A model generated the notes under the pieces. It was not told where the DNA came from and made no database searches. It saw only the letters and a list, made by a program, of their open reading frames with translations. This document shows positions 28,067 to 37,907 of a stretch of 64,000 nucleotides of DNA, piece by piece (position 1 is the first letter of the stretch; every line of letters starts with the position of its first letter). Source of the DNA: Fumia xinanensis (lineage in GTDB: Bacteria > Bacillota > Clostridia > Oscillospirales > Ruminococcaceae); assembly GCF_014384905.1 (NCBI RefSeq), contig NZ_JACRSV010000005.1, positions 1-64,000 of the forward strand, in the 5' to 3' direction. Both the position numbers and the translations under genes were made by a program.

Positions 28067-28891
28067 GTGAAAAAGAATAGCCAACTGAAAACAGTGGTGA
28101 TTTCCGCTGCCATTATCCTTATTTTGATTTTGCTGATGGTTTTTGGCTTCCGCGCCCTTTTTACCCCCGTGGGCGATAGCCGCACCATTTCTGATCCCGT
28201 CTCCATTCAGCCCTCCGTCGTTTCTCCCGACCCTTCCAGCAGTGAGCTGACGTCCTCGGAGCCGGAAGACACTACTGCTTGGGGAGAGCCACTTTCGAAA
28301 AACACTGCTCCCGTGGGAGAGGAATGGTTTGACGACGCCATTTTCATCGGTGATTCCCTCACCGAAGGCTTAAGCGCCTATAACCTGCTGGACAGTGACA
28401 AAGTGGTCGCCAGCACCGGTATCAACCCCCAGTCCATTCTCACCAAAGACTGCATCAAGCAGCCGGACGGTTCCACTGTCACGGTACTCCACGCCATAGC
28501 CTCCAAGCATCCTGCGAAAATTTATGTCATGCTGGGTTCCAACGGTGTGGCCTTTATTGGAAAAGACAAACTGGTAGAACTTTACGGGGAGTTTGTGGAC
28601 AACCTAAAATCCGCCCACCCGGATAGCGACATTTATCTCCAGTCCATCCTTCCCGTCACCCATGCCAAGGAAACAGAAGACGACCGCTACGCCAACAGCA
28701 AAATCGACGAATACAATGCCGCCATCATGCAGATGGCCGGCGAAAAGAAAGTTTACTATGTCAATGTAGCTGAGGCTATCAAAGATGAAAACGGCTGTCT
28801 CCCCGCCGACGTGGGAGCCGACGGTATGCACTTCGGCCCTTCCACATATAATCTCTGGCTCGACTATCTTCGGGAACACTACGCTGAGTAA
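28067..28891 (+). CDS. Membrane-anchored SGNH/GDSL hydrolase
   Basis: A 274-residue protein with an N-terminal membrane anchor (about 9-30), a Ser/Pro-rich linker (about 40-85) and an extracytoplasmic SGNH domain: IGDSLTEGL (nucleophile Ser), LGSNG (oxyanion Gly/Asn) and ADGMHF (Asp/His pair). Such proteins deacetylate or hydrolyse cell-wall or carbohydrate esters. The start is a GTG. It is probably co-transcribed with the SDR gene and ends at a strong terminator shared with clpB. Confidence 0.85.
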   Translation: MKKNSQLKTVVISAAIILILILLMVFGFRALFTPVGDSRTISDPVSIQPSVVSPDPSSSELTSSEPEDTTAWGEPLSKNTAPVGEEWFDDAIFIGDSLTEGLSAYNLLDSDKVVASTGINPQSILTKDCIKQPDGSTVTVLHAIASKHPAKIYVMLGSNGVAFIGKDKLVELYGEFVDNLKSAHPDSDIYLQSILPVTHAKETEDDRYANSKIDEYNAAIMQMAGEKKVYYVNVAEAIKDENGCLPADVGADGMHFGPSTYNLWLDYLREHYAE

Positions 28892-28898
28892 ACAAAAG

Positions 28899-28927
28899 AT
28901 CCCCTTTGGTTTCAAACCAAAGGGGAT
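28899..28927. terminator. Bidirectional terminator between SGNH gene and clpB
   Basis: A 14-bp perfect inverted repeat (ATCCCCTTTGGTTT and inverse) with T-rich flanks on both strands, between the convergent stops at 28891 and 28933. Confidence 0.9.
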
Positions 28928-28932
28928 TTTCT

Positions 28933-31548
28933 TTATCCTTCTTTCCGTTCTTCCTTTATGGCCAATTCGCCGCCGATGTAATCTACAATGATGGTCGAGT
29001 TGGGGTGAACCAAATCGGCGATGATCATTCGGCCGATGAGCGTTTCCACCTTCCGCTGCAAGAACCGTTTTAAAGGGCGGGCACCGTAAATGGGGTCGTA
29101 TCCCTCATCTACAATGTAATTTTTTGCCGCATCGGTTAGTTTTACATCCAACTGGCGGTCTTTGAGCCGTTTCCGCAAATCTGTAAGCTGCAATTCTACA
29201 ATTTGGAAAATATCATTCTTTGTAAGCGGTTTGTAGAATACAATTTCGTCCAAACGGTTTAAAAATTCTGGGCGGAAGGAGCGCTTGAGCACTTCCTCTA
29301 CCTGTTTTCTCGCATCATCAGTGATATTTCCCTCGCCGTCGATGCCGTCCAGCAGAAATGTGGACCCCAGGTTACTGGTCAAAATGATGATGGTGTTCTT
29401 AAAGTCGACGGTGCGGCCCTGGGAGTCAGTAATCCGCCCGTCGTCCAACACCTGAAGCAGAATATTAAAAACGTCGGGATGAGCCTTTTCAATCTCATCG
29501 AACAAAATGACCGAGTAAGGTTTTCGGCGCACCGCCTCGGTCAGTTGGCCCCCCTCCTCATATCCCACGTATCCAGGAGGCGCCCCGATGAGCCGGGATA
29601 CCGAAAATTTTTCCATATATTCGCTCATGTCGATTCGGACGATGTTGTGCTCGTCGTCAAAAAGCGTCTCGGCAAGAGCCTTGGCAAGTTCGGTTTTACC
29701 CACACCGGTGGGGCCCAAAAACAGGAAGGAACCAATAGGCCGATCTGGATTTTGGATACCCGCTCGGGAGCGGATAATCGCTTCTGTTACTTTTTCCACC
29801 GCCTCGTCCTGTCCGATGACCCGCTCGTGGAGGATGTCCTCCAGATGGAGCAGCTTCTCCCTTTCCCCTTCCATCAAACGCGCCACCGGGATACCGGTCC
29901 AACGCTCGACGATTCTAGCGATTTCCTCATCGGTGACTTTGTCTCTCAGAAGGCTCGTATGCTTCTTCGACTCTTCCGCCAGGGCCTCTTCGTCAGCCAA
30001 TTGTTTCTGCAAAGCAGGCAGCTTACCGTATTTCAGCTCTGCGGCCTTGTTCAGGTCGTATTCCCGCTCGGCCTTTTCGATTTGGGCGTTGACCTGCTCG
30101 ATTTCCTCCCGCAGTTTCTGCACCTTGCCGATGGCGTCTTTTTCGCTTTCCCATTTTGCCTTCATTGACTTGAATTTGTCCCGAAGCTCCGCCAACTCTC
30201 TCTGAATGTCATCCAGATGCTCCTTCGAGAGAGCGTCGCTTTCTTTTTTCAGCGCCGCTTCCTCGATTTCCAGCTGGATGATCTTCCGGGAAATCTCGTC
30301 AAGCTCTGTCGGCATTGAGTCTATCTCGGTTCGGATCATGGCGCAGGCCTCGTCAATGAGGTCAATGGCCTTATCCGGCAAAAAACGGTCGGTGATATAG
30401 CGATTTGACAGCGTCGCCGCCGCAATGAGCGCCTGATCCTGGATTTTTACCCCGTGGAACACTTCGTACCGCTCCTTGAGTCCTCGGAGAATAGCAATGC
30501 TGTCTTCCACTGTAGGTTCGTCCACCAGCACAGGCTGAAAACGCCGCTCCAGTGCTGCGTCTTTTTCAATATACTGCCGGTATTCGTCCAACGTCGTCGC
30601 ACCGATACAATGGAGTTCCCCTCTTGCCAGCAAAGGCTTCAAAAGGTTTCCCGCATCCATGGAGCCTTCGGTTTTTCCCGCACCAACGATAGTGTGCAGT
30701 TCGTCAATAAACAGAATGATTTTCCCCTCGCTCTGTTTGACCTCGTTGAGAACTGCTTTCAGCCGTTCTTCAAATTCGCCTCTGAATTTTGCGCCGGCGA
30801 TAAGGGCTCCCATGTCAAGAGAGAAAATAATCCGGTCTTTTAAGCTGTCGGGTACATCCCCGCGGACGATCCGCTGGGCGAGTCCCTCTGCAATAGCGGT
30901 TTTTCCCACGCCCGGCTCACCGATGAGCACTGGATTGTTTTTGGTTTTCCGAGAAAGGATCCTAATGACGTTCCGAATCTCACTATCCCGCCCGATGACT
31001 GGATCCAGCTTTTGGTTACGGGCCTCCGCTACCAGATCGTGTCCATATTTCTGCAAAACATCATAAGTCCCTTCCGGCGAATCGGAAGTCACTCTTGTAC
31101 TTCCCCGCACCGACTGCAAAACCTCTAAAAACCGGTTTTTATTCAGGTTAAATGCGCTGAATACCGATTTTAGCGCGCTTCCCGGGTTCTCCAAAATCGC
31201 CAGGAAGATGTGTTCCACCGAAACATATTCGTCCTGCATTTGTTCGGCAAGCTTTTCGGACTGACTGAGCACTTTATCCGCCTGTGCCGATACGTAAATT
31301 TTATCCGCTTCCCTGCCAGGACCGGTGACTTTTGGCATTTTTTCGATTTCTATCCGTATTCCTTGCATCAGCGCATTATTTTCGATGTTCATTTTCCCAA
31401 CTAGCTGGGGAATCAGCCCATCTTGCTGTGCCAAAAGGGCATAACACAGATGAGGCACATCGACCTGCATATTCTGATACTCGATGGCTAAGCCCTGTGC
31501 TTCCGAAATGGCTTCCAACGACTTCTGCGTCAATTTTTGTGCATTCAT
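28933..31548 (-). CDS. clpB: ATP-dependent disaggregase ClpB
   Basis: The Hsp100 chaperone that rescues aggregated protein with DnaK. An N-domain (about 1-145), two AAA+ modules with Walker A GEPGVGKTA and GPTGVGKTE, and a Glu/Lys-rich middle coiled coil (about 400-525), which distinguishes ClpB from ClpA/ClpC. Length about 871 residues is standard. ATG 31548 (MNAQKLTQ) matches the usual ClpB N-terminus; a TTG nine bases upstream is also in frame. A perfect CIRCE operator lies 61 bases upstream, so HrcA control is likely. Confidence 0.96.
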   Translation of the reverse strand: MNAQKLTQKSLEAISEAQGLAIEYQNMQVDVPHLCYALLAQQDGLIPQLVGKMNIENNALMQGIRIEIEKMPKVTGPGREADKIYVSAQADKVLSQSEKLAEQMQDEYVSVEHIFLAILENPGSALKSVFSAFNLNKNRFLEVLQSVRGSTRVTSDSPEGTYDVLQKYGHDLVAEARNQKLDPVIGRDSEIRNVIRILSRKTKNNPVLIGEPGVGKTAIAEGLAQRIVRGDVPDSLKDRIIFSLDMGALIAGAKFRGEFEERLKAVLNEVKQSEGKIILFIDELHTIVGAGKTEGSMDAGNLLKPLLARGELHCIGATTLDEYRQYIEKDAALERRFQPVLVDEPTVEDSIAILRGLKERYEVFHGVKIQDQALIAAATLSNRYITDRFLPDKAIDLIDEACAMIRTEIDSMPTELDEISRKIIQLEIEEAALKKESDALSKEHLDDIQRELAELRDKFKSMKAKWESEKDAIGKVQKLREEIEQVNAQIEKAEREYDLNKAAELKYGKLPALQKQLADEEALAEESKKHTSLLRDKVTDEEIARIVERWTGIPVARLMEGEREKLLHLEDILHERVIGQDEAVEKVTEAIIRSRAGIQNPDRPIGSFLFLGPTGVGKTELAKALAETLFDDEHNIVRIDMSEYMEKFSVSRLIGAPPGYVGYEEGGQLTEAVRRKPYSVILFDEIEKAHPDVFNILLQVLDDGRITDSQGRTVDFKNTIIILTSNLGSTFLLDGIDGEGNITDDARKQVEEVLKRSFRPEFLNRLDEIVFYKPLTKNDIFQIVELQLTDLRKRLKDRQLDVKLTDAAKNYIVDEGYDPIYGARPLKRFLQRKVETLIGRMIIADLVHPNSTIIVDYIGGELAIKEERKEG

Positions 31549-31608
31549 ATCCTTCAAACCTGCCTTTCAAAGCTGTAATCAGCTGTTTATTTTTTATTTA
31601 TTTACAAA

Positions 31609-31635
31609 TTAGCACTCGTTATCTTAGAGTGCTAA
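31609..31635. promoter_or_regulatory. CIRCE operator (HrcA) for clpB
   Basis: TTAGCACTC, nine bases, GAGTGCTAA: a perfect match to the CIRCE consensus, at 31609-31617 and 31627-31635. HrcA represses heat-shock genes at this site. On the minus strand it lies just upstream of clpB. Confidence 0.95.
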
Positions 31636-31983
31636 TTTAGTATAACCTTTTTTAAAATGATTGTCAACCTCTTATTGTGAACGCCCTGTAAACTAATATT
31701 TCTCGATTTGTAAATGCTGAGTCATAAAAGCCCATTGCCTTCGCCGTTGCCCTATGGTAGAATACTTATTGACCACATATATACAACCGTAATGCTCCTT
31801 TTACGGAGATTTACGAGTACTATATTGCGGGCATTTCATGCCCGCAGAACGCCTTTTAAAGCAATCTTTGACGGATTTTACCGTATAAAATACGGTAAAA
31901 GGAAAGAAATTTATAAACAAAAGCGGCAGAAAATTTTTCGGGGTTTGCAAATTTATTAAAACAGCTGCTCAGGAGGTATTATA
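31636..31983 (+). other. Non-coding leader region before dcd with two perfect hairpins
   Basis: No gene. A 9-bp perfect hairpin TGCGGGCAT/ATGCCCGCA (31826-31846) and an 11-bp perfect hairpin TTTTACCGTAT/ATACGGTAAAA (31876-31900) precede the dcd ribosome site. Neither has a T-run, so they look more like operators or mRNA structure than terminators. No convincing promoter was placed. Confidence 0.4.
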
Positions 31984-32505
31984 ATGATTTTATCGGGAAA
32001 AGAAATTCTTGCCCACATGGGCCGCGATATTTTGATAGAGCCTTTTGATCCTAAAAAAATTAATCCCAACAGCTATAATTTGGCACTGCATAATGAGTTA
32101 CTTGTCTATGAAAATGATGTACTAGACATGAAAAAGCCCAACTCGACGCAAAAAGTCCTCATTCCCGAGGAAGGATTGTTGCTGGAGCCGGGCAAACTCT
32201 ATCTTGGACGAACGAAAGAGTACACCCGAACCAACCGATATGTTCCCATGCTGGAAGGGCGTTCTTCTATTGGGCGGCTAGGGCTTTTTATCCATGTCAC
32301 TGCCGGCTTTGGCGACATTGGATTTTCTGGCTACTGGACGCTGGAAATTTTCTGTGTCCAACCGATACGAATTTATTCCGATGTAGAAATCTGCCAAATC
32401 TATTATCACACTATAGAAGGGGAATATGACCGGTACATAAGCGGAAAATACCAAAACAATACAGGTATTCAGCCAAGCTTGCTGTACCAGGATTTTGAAA
32501 AATAA
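31984..32505 (+). CDS. dcd: dCTP deaminase (Dcd family)
   Basis: A 173-residue trimeric-dUTPase-fold protein with GRSSIGRLGLFIHVTAGFGD and the catalytic Glu in YWTLEI. Dcd converts dCTP to dUTP for thymidylate synthesis; some members also hydrolyse dUTP (bifunctional), which sequence alone does not settle. AGGAGG is correctly placed before ATG 31984. The NUDIX gene follows 63 bases later. Confidence 0.92.
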   Translation: MILSGKEILAHMGRDILIEPFDPKKINPNSYNLALHNELLVYENDVLDMKKPNSTQKVLIPEEGLLLEPGKLYLGRTKEYTRTNRYVPMLEGRSSIGRLGLFIHVTAGFGDIGFSGYWTLEIFCVQPIRIYSDVEICQIYYHTIEGEYDRYISGKYQNNTGIQPSLLYQDFEK

Positions 32506-32568
32506 GGCTTGTGCTATCTGTTAATAGAAACTCCGTGTTATTTGAACTGGACGGATAGAGGTGCAATT

Positions 32569-33090
32569 ATGGAACTTTGGGATATCTACCAAATGGATCG
32601 AACAAAGACGGGTGAAACCATGGTTAGAGGAGAGACTTTTCAAAAGGGCGCGTACCATTTGGTTGTTCATGCGTGTATATTCAATGTTAACGGGAATTTG
32701 CTTATCCAACAGCGACAGCCATTTAAATCCGGATGGCCCAATATGTGGGACGTTACCGCTGGCGGCAGCGCCATCACAGGAGAGACAAGTCAGGAAGCAA
32801 TGGAACGAGAACTGTTTGAAGAAATTGGTCTAAATATTAATTTGCAAAATGTCAGACCGCATCTAACGATCAACTATGAAACCGGTTTTGACGATATCTA
32901 CTTAATTGAACGTGAAACAGATATTCATTGCTTAAAGTTACAATACGAAGAAGTCCAGCGAGTAAAATGGGCATGCATTGATGAGATATTTCAAATGATT
33001 GAACAGGGTATTTTTATTCCCTATTATAAAAGTCTTATTCAGTTATTTTTTGACGTTAGAAATCAGTATGGCTGTTTCCATACTAAATAA
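32569..33090 (+). CDS. NUDIX hydrolase
   Basis: A 173-residue protein with a full NUDIX box: GGSAITGETSQEAMERE then LFEEIGL (G-x5-E-x7-REUxEExGU). It hydrolyses a nucleoside-diphosphate-linked compound; the N-terminal RGETFQKGAYHLVVHACIF part resembles isopentenyl-diphosphate isomerase-like or YfcD-like NUDIX proteins. ATG 32569 is chosen over the frame opening at 32509 because AGAGG lies eight bases before it. It ends directly at a strong terminator. Confidence 0.88.
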   Translation: MELWDIYQMDRTKTGETMVRGETFQKGAYHLVVHACIFNVNGNLLIQQRQPFKSGWPNMWDVTAGGSAITGETSQEAMERELFEEIGLNINLQNVRPHLTINYETGFDDIYLIERETDIHCLKLQYEEVQRVKWACIDEIFQMIEQGIFIPYYKSLIQLFFDVRNQYGCFHTK

Positions 33091-33093
33091 ACA

Positions 33094-33127
33094 AAAACCT
33101 CTTAACCCAATTGGGTTAAGAGGTTTT
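33094..33127. terminator. Bidirectional terminator
   Basis: A 15-bp perfect inverted repeat around AATT with A-run and T-run flanks, between the convergent stops of the NUDIX gene (33090) and the beta-propeller gene (33134). Confidence 0.92.
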
Positions 33128-33133
33128 CCGTCT

Positions 33134-35311
33134 TTAATACTTGATTTCCCACAGCATCTTTCCGTTGTCGATATTGAAAGCTATAAGCGAATTGGAACTT
33201 GCTACATACAGTACATTGTCCTTCACAAATCCCCGCTGGTTATAAACTTTGCTGGGGTGCCGGTATTCAACCTTTTTGGTAACACCCTGCTCACTGAGCT
33301 GATACAAGGCATAATAGCAGCCGCTTTCATCCTTGGCCCCATCGTACTTAATGTAGCTGAAACCAATGAGTCCCCGGCCCGGAATCGTCAAAAGAGCTTG
33401 CCGGTTATCGATCGACTCACTGTACACATCTCCTTCTACAGCAAGTGCACTGGCCGTTTCTATAACACGGCTGGGCGACAGCATGTCATAGAGGGACAGA
33501 TTGAGACCCGAATTTTCACCTTGCTTGATTTCCAAGTTGGCCATCTGCCCTTCGCCAAACGGCACCATAGGCATTGTATGATTGGGCAGGCCCAACTTTT
33601 TGGATTCTATAGGCTGAGAGGGGTCTGCAACATTGATCACATTAACCTGATCGGGTTCATCCGTTGTCACAAAATAAACCTTTTCTTTGTTAAACTGTAT
33701 TGACTTGATTTTTAATCCGCTGGCAATATTATCCAGTGTTCCAATCCTCTGCAATCGCTGGTCCAAAGTATACAGGATATTGTCATCACCGCAAGTGGTA
33801 ATCACCCGCAATACGCCCTGATACTCATCAATTGCTTCGGAGTCAAAAAGCCTTCCAAGCAATGCCGTCTCGCCGACATACTCAAAATTACCTTTACCAA
33901 AACTGGACTTCACAACAGTCGTATAGGTATCGCCATTTTTATAAATGTAGTCAGCTAGGTAAACGTTGTATTCGTCTATATACAATTCGCTGCTGTCACC
34001 CAAAATTGCCATCGTATCATAGAAAGTGCCCGGTTCCTTCAAAAGAATAGAAGAAGCAACGATATAGCATGGGCTTTCCGCATACTGGCTGATGTGGATG
34101 TCATCACGGCCTACCGTCTGATACTCGCCGCCTGTCTTCTGGAAAGGCAGATAGCTTTGCAGATTCTCTTCTGCCGGATTAGAAACCGTTTTACGGGTTA
34201 CGAGGTACAGAAATCCTCCTGATACTCTGGAGGAAAGCAATACGCCATCCTGATAGGAATTGGAAATCAGAATCGGCCTCCCTGGATTTGAGATATCGTA
34301 AGTCGCAACAGCGGTAAGCATATTCGGAGAATATGAATCCGCCTTACTTCCCGGCTGCTGGTAAGAAGCCGATCCTACAACGGTCAGACGGCCTTGGCTT
34401 ACATAACAATTCAAAAGCCGAATATCCGTAAAATCATAATTGCCGTCTTTTTCCATCCCAAAATCAACAAACAGCTCCGCGGCCATTCGATAATTGTTTC
34501 CGTCCACCTGGCTGATAACCACTGACTGATTTCCAGTTGCCAAATCTTCAGAAATGGAATAAATATATTTGCCGTCAAACTGGGCGGTATCCGTCCTGCT
34601 GCCGGTATCCGTCTGTCTTGCAGACATCAAAAGAGGATTGTTTCCAAAAATAGCTGAAAAATTAGCCGCACGGGCAACGCCCTTTACCTGGGCCGGATTT
34701 TTGCCGTTGAGTTCCTGAATCTTTTGGTAAACGTCCCCATACTCTAAAGCACTTGCTGTACCTTCCCCTATGGCAGAATCCCCCCCATTCGGGGAGACGA
34801 CACTGCCCGGATTAGAGGGCGGACGATTGCTTGTTTCCGAGTCGGTATCAGATGGAGGGACCTGAGGCAGCGCGCTATGATTACCGCTCGCTTGACCAGT
34901 GCTTCCCTCCCCTCCCTGGGATGGAATACTGGACTGCTCAGACGGTCCCTGTGTGTCATAATCGGGAGTTTCCGGTTCCCGTGAAGGACCAACCGGACTA
35001 GTCGTCTGTGGTTTATCGATGGTGCCGGTCACACCGGGCGGATCAGAGGAAATCCCAGGATCGCCCATGTTCCAAAGGGTCTGTTGACCTACTACGATAA
35101 TGGCAAAGCAGGCAACAGCCGCCGCCATAATGGGTGAAAGCACCTTCCATGCAGGAGTTTTCTGTTTGGAGGGAAGGCGTTGTTTTATCATATTCGGCTC
35201 CAATGCCAACGGCACCGGAACGTCTTCCGCTTCCCTTCGCAGCATTTCCATAAATTCCAGCTGCTCGCCCGACAGGTTAAAATCTTTCTTTATCTTAGGA
35301 TCGATTCGCAC
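33134..35311 (-). CDS. Membrane-anchored beta-propeller protein, probable anti-sigma partner
   Basis: A 725-residue protein: short cytoplasmic N-terminus (1-55), one membrane helix (57-75), Ser/Pro/Gly-rich spacer (about 82-185), then a large extracytoplasmic domain resembling the secreted Beta_propel family, with repeated Asp/Gly-rich blades. It overlaps the sigma factor gene by 17 bases, as anti-sigma genes do, and the cytoplasmic tail is the right size for a sigma-binding segment. It would sense an envelope signal. That it inhibits the sigma factor is inference. Confidence 0.75.
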   Translation of the reverse strand: MRIDPKIKKDFNLSGEQLEFMEMLRREAEDVPVPLALEPNMIKQRLPSKQKTPAWKVLSPIMAAAVACFAIIVVGQQTLWNMGDPGISSDPPGVTGTIDKPQTTSPVGPSREPETPDYDTQGPSEQSSIPSQGGEGSTGQASGNHSALPQVPPSDTDSETSNRPPSNPGSVVSPNGGDSAIGEGTASALEYGDVYQKIQELNGKNPAQVKGVARAANFSAIFGNNPLLMSARQTDTGSRTDTAQFDGKYIYSISEDLATGNQSVVISQVDGNNYRMAAELFVDFGMEKDGNYDFTDIRLLNCYVSQGRLTVVGSASYQQPGSKADSYSPNMLTAVATYDISNPGRPILISNSYQDGVLLSSRVSGGFLYLVTRKTVSNPAEENLQSYLPFQKTGGEYQTVGRDDIHISQYAESPCYIVASSILLKEPGTFYDTMAILGDSSELYIDEYNVYLADYIYKNGDTYTTVVKSSFGKGNFEYVGETALLGRLFDSEAIDEYQGVLRVITTCGDDNILYTLDQRLQRIGTLDNIASGLKIKSIQFNKEKVYFVTTDEPDQVNVINVADPSQPIESKKLGLPNHTMPMVPFGEGQMANLEIKQGENSGLNLSLYDMLSPSRVIETASALAVEGDVYSESIDNRQALLTIPGRGLIGFSYIKYDGAKDESGCYYALYQLSEQGVTKKVEYRHPSKVYNQRGFVKDNVLYVASSNSLIAFNIDNGKMLWEIKY

Positions 35312-35912
35312 GCCCGCCTTCCTCCTTTCCCATTTTTTCTGTGGTAAGTACCGTCCGCATCTTCGCCAGCGCCCTGCTGTGTTTGGAACGGACAGTATTG
35401 CGATTTAAATTGAGCATTTTGCCGATTTCGGCACTGTCATATCCGCCGAACACCGTCAACGATACGATCATACGCTCCTCATCACTTAAAATGCCGAGCG
35501 CCTGCTTCAGTTCCAGAGATTCCTCGGAACCGCTTACCGACAGTTCCACATCATCCAAATCACTTTCCTGGTTCCGCACGACATAAGTTTTCAGTTTCCG
35601 TTTGCACTTAGCTGAAAGAATTTTAAACATCCAACTGCGGAAAGCGTCAGCATTTTTTAGCTTGGAAATGCCGGCATAGGCATCTATCACCGCGTCACTG
35701 ACTGCATCCTGCGCGTCCTGGTCGTTCTTCAGCACATAGTAAGCAAACTTATACAAGTCCTTGTAAATATGTTGGTAGAGCTGCGCAAAGGCGTCTTTAT
35801 CGCCTTTTTTCGCTACAAGAACAAGGTTTTGGAGTTCTGACAATTCCCTCACCTCATTGTTAAGCCGCAGCGAAGTATCCAAGATACTTTGCAATATATC
35901 AGTGTCCTCCAC
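35295..35912 (-). CDS. RNA polymerase sigma factor, ECF type
   Basis: A 205-residue sigma-70 family protein with region 2 (DLYKFAYYVLKNDQDAQDAV, about 50-115) and region 4 (LSDEERMIVSLTVFGGYDSAEIG with HTH, about 140-190). No region 3, so ECF class. An N-terminal extension of about 35 residues is unusual. It is co-transcribed with, and overlaps, the beta-propeller gene, probably its regulator. The regulon is not visible. Confidence 0.88.
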   Translation of the reverse strand: MEDTDILQSILDTSLRLNNEVRELSELQNLVLVAKKGDKDAFAQLYQHIYKDLYKFAYYVLKNDQDAQDAVSDAVIDAYAGISKLKNADAFRSWMFKILSAKCKRKLKTYVVRNQESDLDDVELSVSGSEESLELKQALGILSDEERMIVSLTVFGGYDSAEIGKMLNLNRNTVRSKHSRALAKMRTVLTTEKMGKEEGGRANRS

Positions 35913-35961
35913 AGGGCTTTCTGTTGCATCTTCGGTTAATTTTCTTTCGATTTTATTTGTA

Positions 35962-37686
35962 TCATTTCTTTAAAGCGACAGCTGTCGCTTGGGCGTTACC
36001 CAGAATATCGGTATGGCGGTAATTAAAAAGCACTGCCGTCTCTGCCTGTCCACCTGTTAAAGGGTTAAATGGAAAAATTTCTAAATGGGCCATTTTATAG
36101 ACCTGCTTGGGGTCGAGGCCCTGATATTCCCGAAGCAGTATTCCTTCCTGCAAAGCCCTGCGGTAAAAAACATAAATTTCTTCTCTTCTGGGCAGCGTCA
36201 AGTCCTCCGTCATCCAAGAAGGAAGCTTTTTCGCCTTCTCATGGGAATAGAGGTCAAACTTCATCAACCAGCGGAGCTTTTCCTTATCACAAAAGGGCAA
36301 ACCAATACCAAATTTATATAACACATCGTACTGCTCCACTTTTGCATGTGGACGCAGATGATGTCCGTTTTTTTCATAAAAGCACCGAAACATTTCGAAA
36401 AAATCGAAGGGAGTTCCAGTAAGTTTCACTAAATAGCCGAGGCTTTTATGAAACCGACCTGAATTGTAGTAGTTTTCCACCAACTCCTCAATTCCCTTGA
36501 GCCGCAGCATGTGACCAAAGGGCAAATCTCCTGTAAACAGTACTTCGTAAGGCGCCCTGTCCCGGCAAACGAGTCCAAATTCCCTTTGACGTTGCCGCAA
36601 CCCCGACCCTTTTAACAGCTTGAGAAAGCCCAGCTGAAACTGGTCGGGATAGAGACCGTACACATCGTTAAACGAATTTCGAAAGCTAGCGAAATCCTCG
36701 CGGGGCAGTCCCGCTATCAAATCCAAATGCAGGTGAATATTGTTCCCTATCTGAAGTTTGCCCACTACCTCAGAGATATGTGCAAATGAATCTTTCCGGT
36801 CTATGGCCTTCAACGTCTGTCCATTGGTGGACTGTACACCGATCTCAAACTGAAACAATCCCGGCCTAACTAGCTTTAAAAAGGAAATCATCTCGTCGGT
36901 AAACAAATCCGCGGCAACCTCAAAATGAAAATTGGTGACGCCGTTGTCATACTCATTTAAATACTGCCATATTTCCATGGCAAAAGTCCGGTTGGCATTA
37001 AATGTCCTGTCCACAAACTTTACCTGCCGCACCCGGTGCTCCAGAAAAAAAGAAAGCTCCTTTTTCACCTTGGCAAGCGGTTGAAATCGTACCCCTTTAT
37101 CTACTGACGAAAGACAGTACTGACAGTTAAAAGGACATCCTCTCTGCGCTTCATAGTAAAGGATACGATTTTCATAGGCCTTTAGATCATTGTATACAAA
37201 AGGTAGTTTCCCCAAATCCAAAGGTTCTGCTAATGCATTCGTTATAATTTGTACTCCTTTTTTATATATAAGGGATGGTATATTTGACAACGGCATATTC
37301 TCTTCTAGCGCAAGACAAAGCTGCGAAAACGCCTCTTCCCCTTCTCCGCACAGTATAAAATCCGCCTTTGTTTCTTGGAGAGTTCTCTCCCCATCGAAAC
37401 TCACCTCCGGACCGCCCAGCAAAATCAACGTCTGCGGCAAAACCTTTTTGAGATTCGCCGTCAGACGCTCTACCATCTCGATATTCCAAATGTAGCATGA
37501 AAATCCGATAAGTCCCGGTTGTTTACGATAAATTTCAGCTAAAATCAGATCTTCTGACTGGTTTATGGTATATTCACAAACCTCACAGTCGATTCCGTAC
37601 TGTTCTTTGGCATACTGTCCCAGTGACCTTACAGCCAGACAAGAATGGATAAATTTAGCGTTGATGCCGACGAGAAGTTTTTTCAT
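35962..37686 (-). CDS. B12-binding radical SAM protein (DUF4080 family)
   Basis: A 574-residue protein: N-terminal cobalamin-binding-like domain (about 1-140, GFSCYIWNIE and LLGGPEVSF), radical SAM domain with CPFNCQYC cluster motif near residue 185, and a C-terminal DUF4080-like domain. The family modifies or methylates an unknown substrate. ATG 37686 follows AAAGGA at good spacing; the longer frame has no such site. It lies downstream of the small-RNA locus at 37908-38022, which shares a promoter direction. Confidence 0.85.
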   Translation of the reverse strand: MKKLLVGINAKFIHSCLAVRSLGQYAKEQYGIDCEVCEYTINQSEDLILAEIYRKQPGLIGFSCYIWNIEMVERLTANLKKVLPQTLILLGGPEVSFDGERTLQETKADFILCGEGEEAFSQLCLALEENMPLSNIPSLIYKKGVQIITNALAEPLDLGKLPFVYNDLKAYENRILYYEAQRGCPFNCQYCLSSVDKGVRFQPLAKVKKELSFFLEHRVRQVKFVDRTFNANRTFAMEIWQYLNEYDNGVTNFHFEVAADLFTDEMISFLKLVRPGLFQFEIGVQSTNGQTLKAIDRKDSFAHISEVVGKLQIGNNIHLHLDLIAGLPREDFASFRNSFNDVYGLYPDQFQLGFLKLLKGSGLRQRQREFGLVCRDRAPYEVLFTGDLPFGHMLRLKGIEELVENYYNSGRFHKSLGYLVKLTGTPFDFFEMFRCFYEKNGHHLRPHAKVEQYDVLYKFGIGLPFCDKEKLRWLMKFDLYSHEKAKKLPSWMTEDLTLPRREEIYVFYRRALQEGILLREYQGLDPKQVYKMAHLEIFPFNPLTGGQAETAVLFNYRHTDILGNAQATAVALKK

Positions 37687-37907
37687 GTCCCAATCCTTTC
37701 TCCGTCTCATGCTTCATAAAAAATCATTGTTCCCATATAAACTTGCTTACTTTTGGGAAGGGACTGGATATAACAGCCATCTTCCGGGATAAGCCTATTA
37801 AATATTCTGTAAATGACGACACTCATAACTTCTTGATACGATATAACACTTTGGGTGTGTGCCGCCCAGCGGCATATCTCCAGCAAAGCCGGAGATGGCT
37901 ATGTTGC

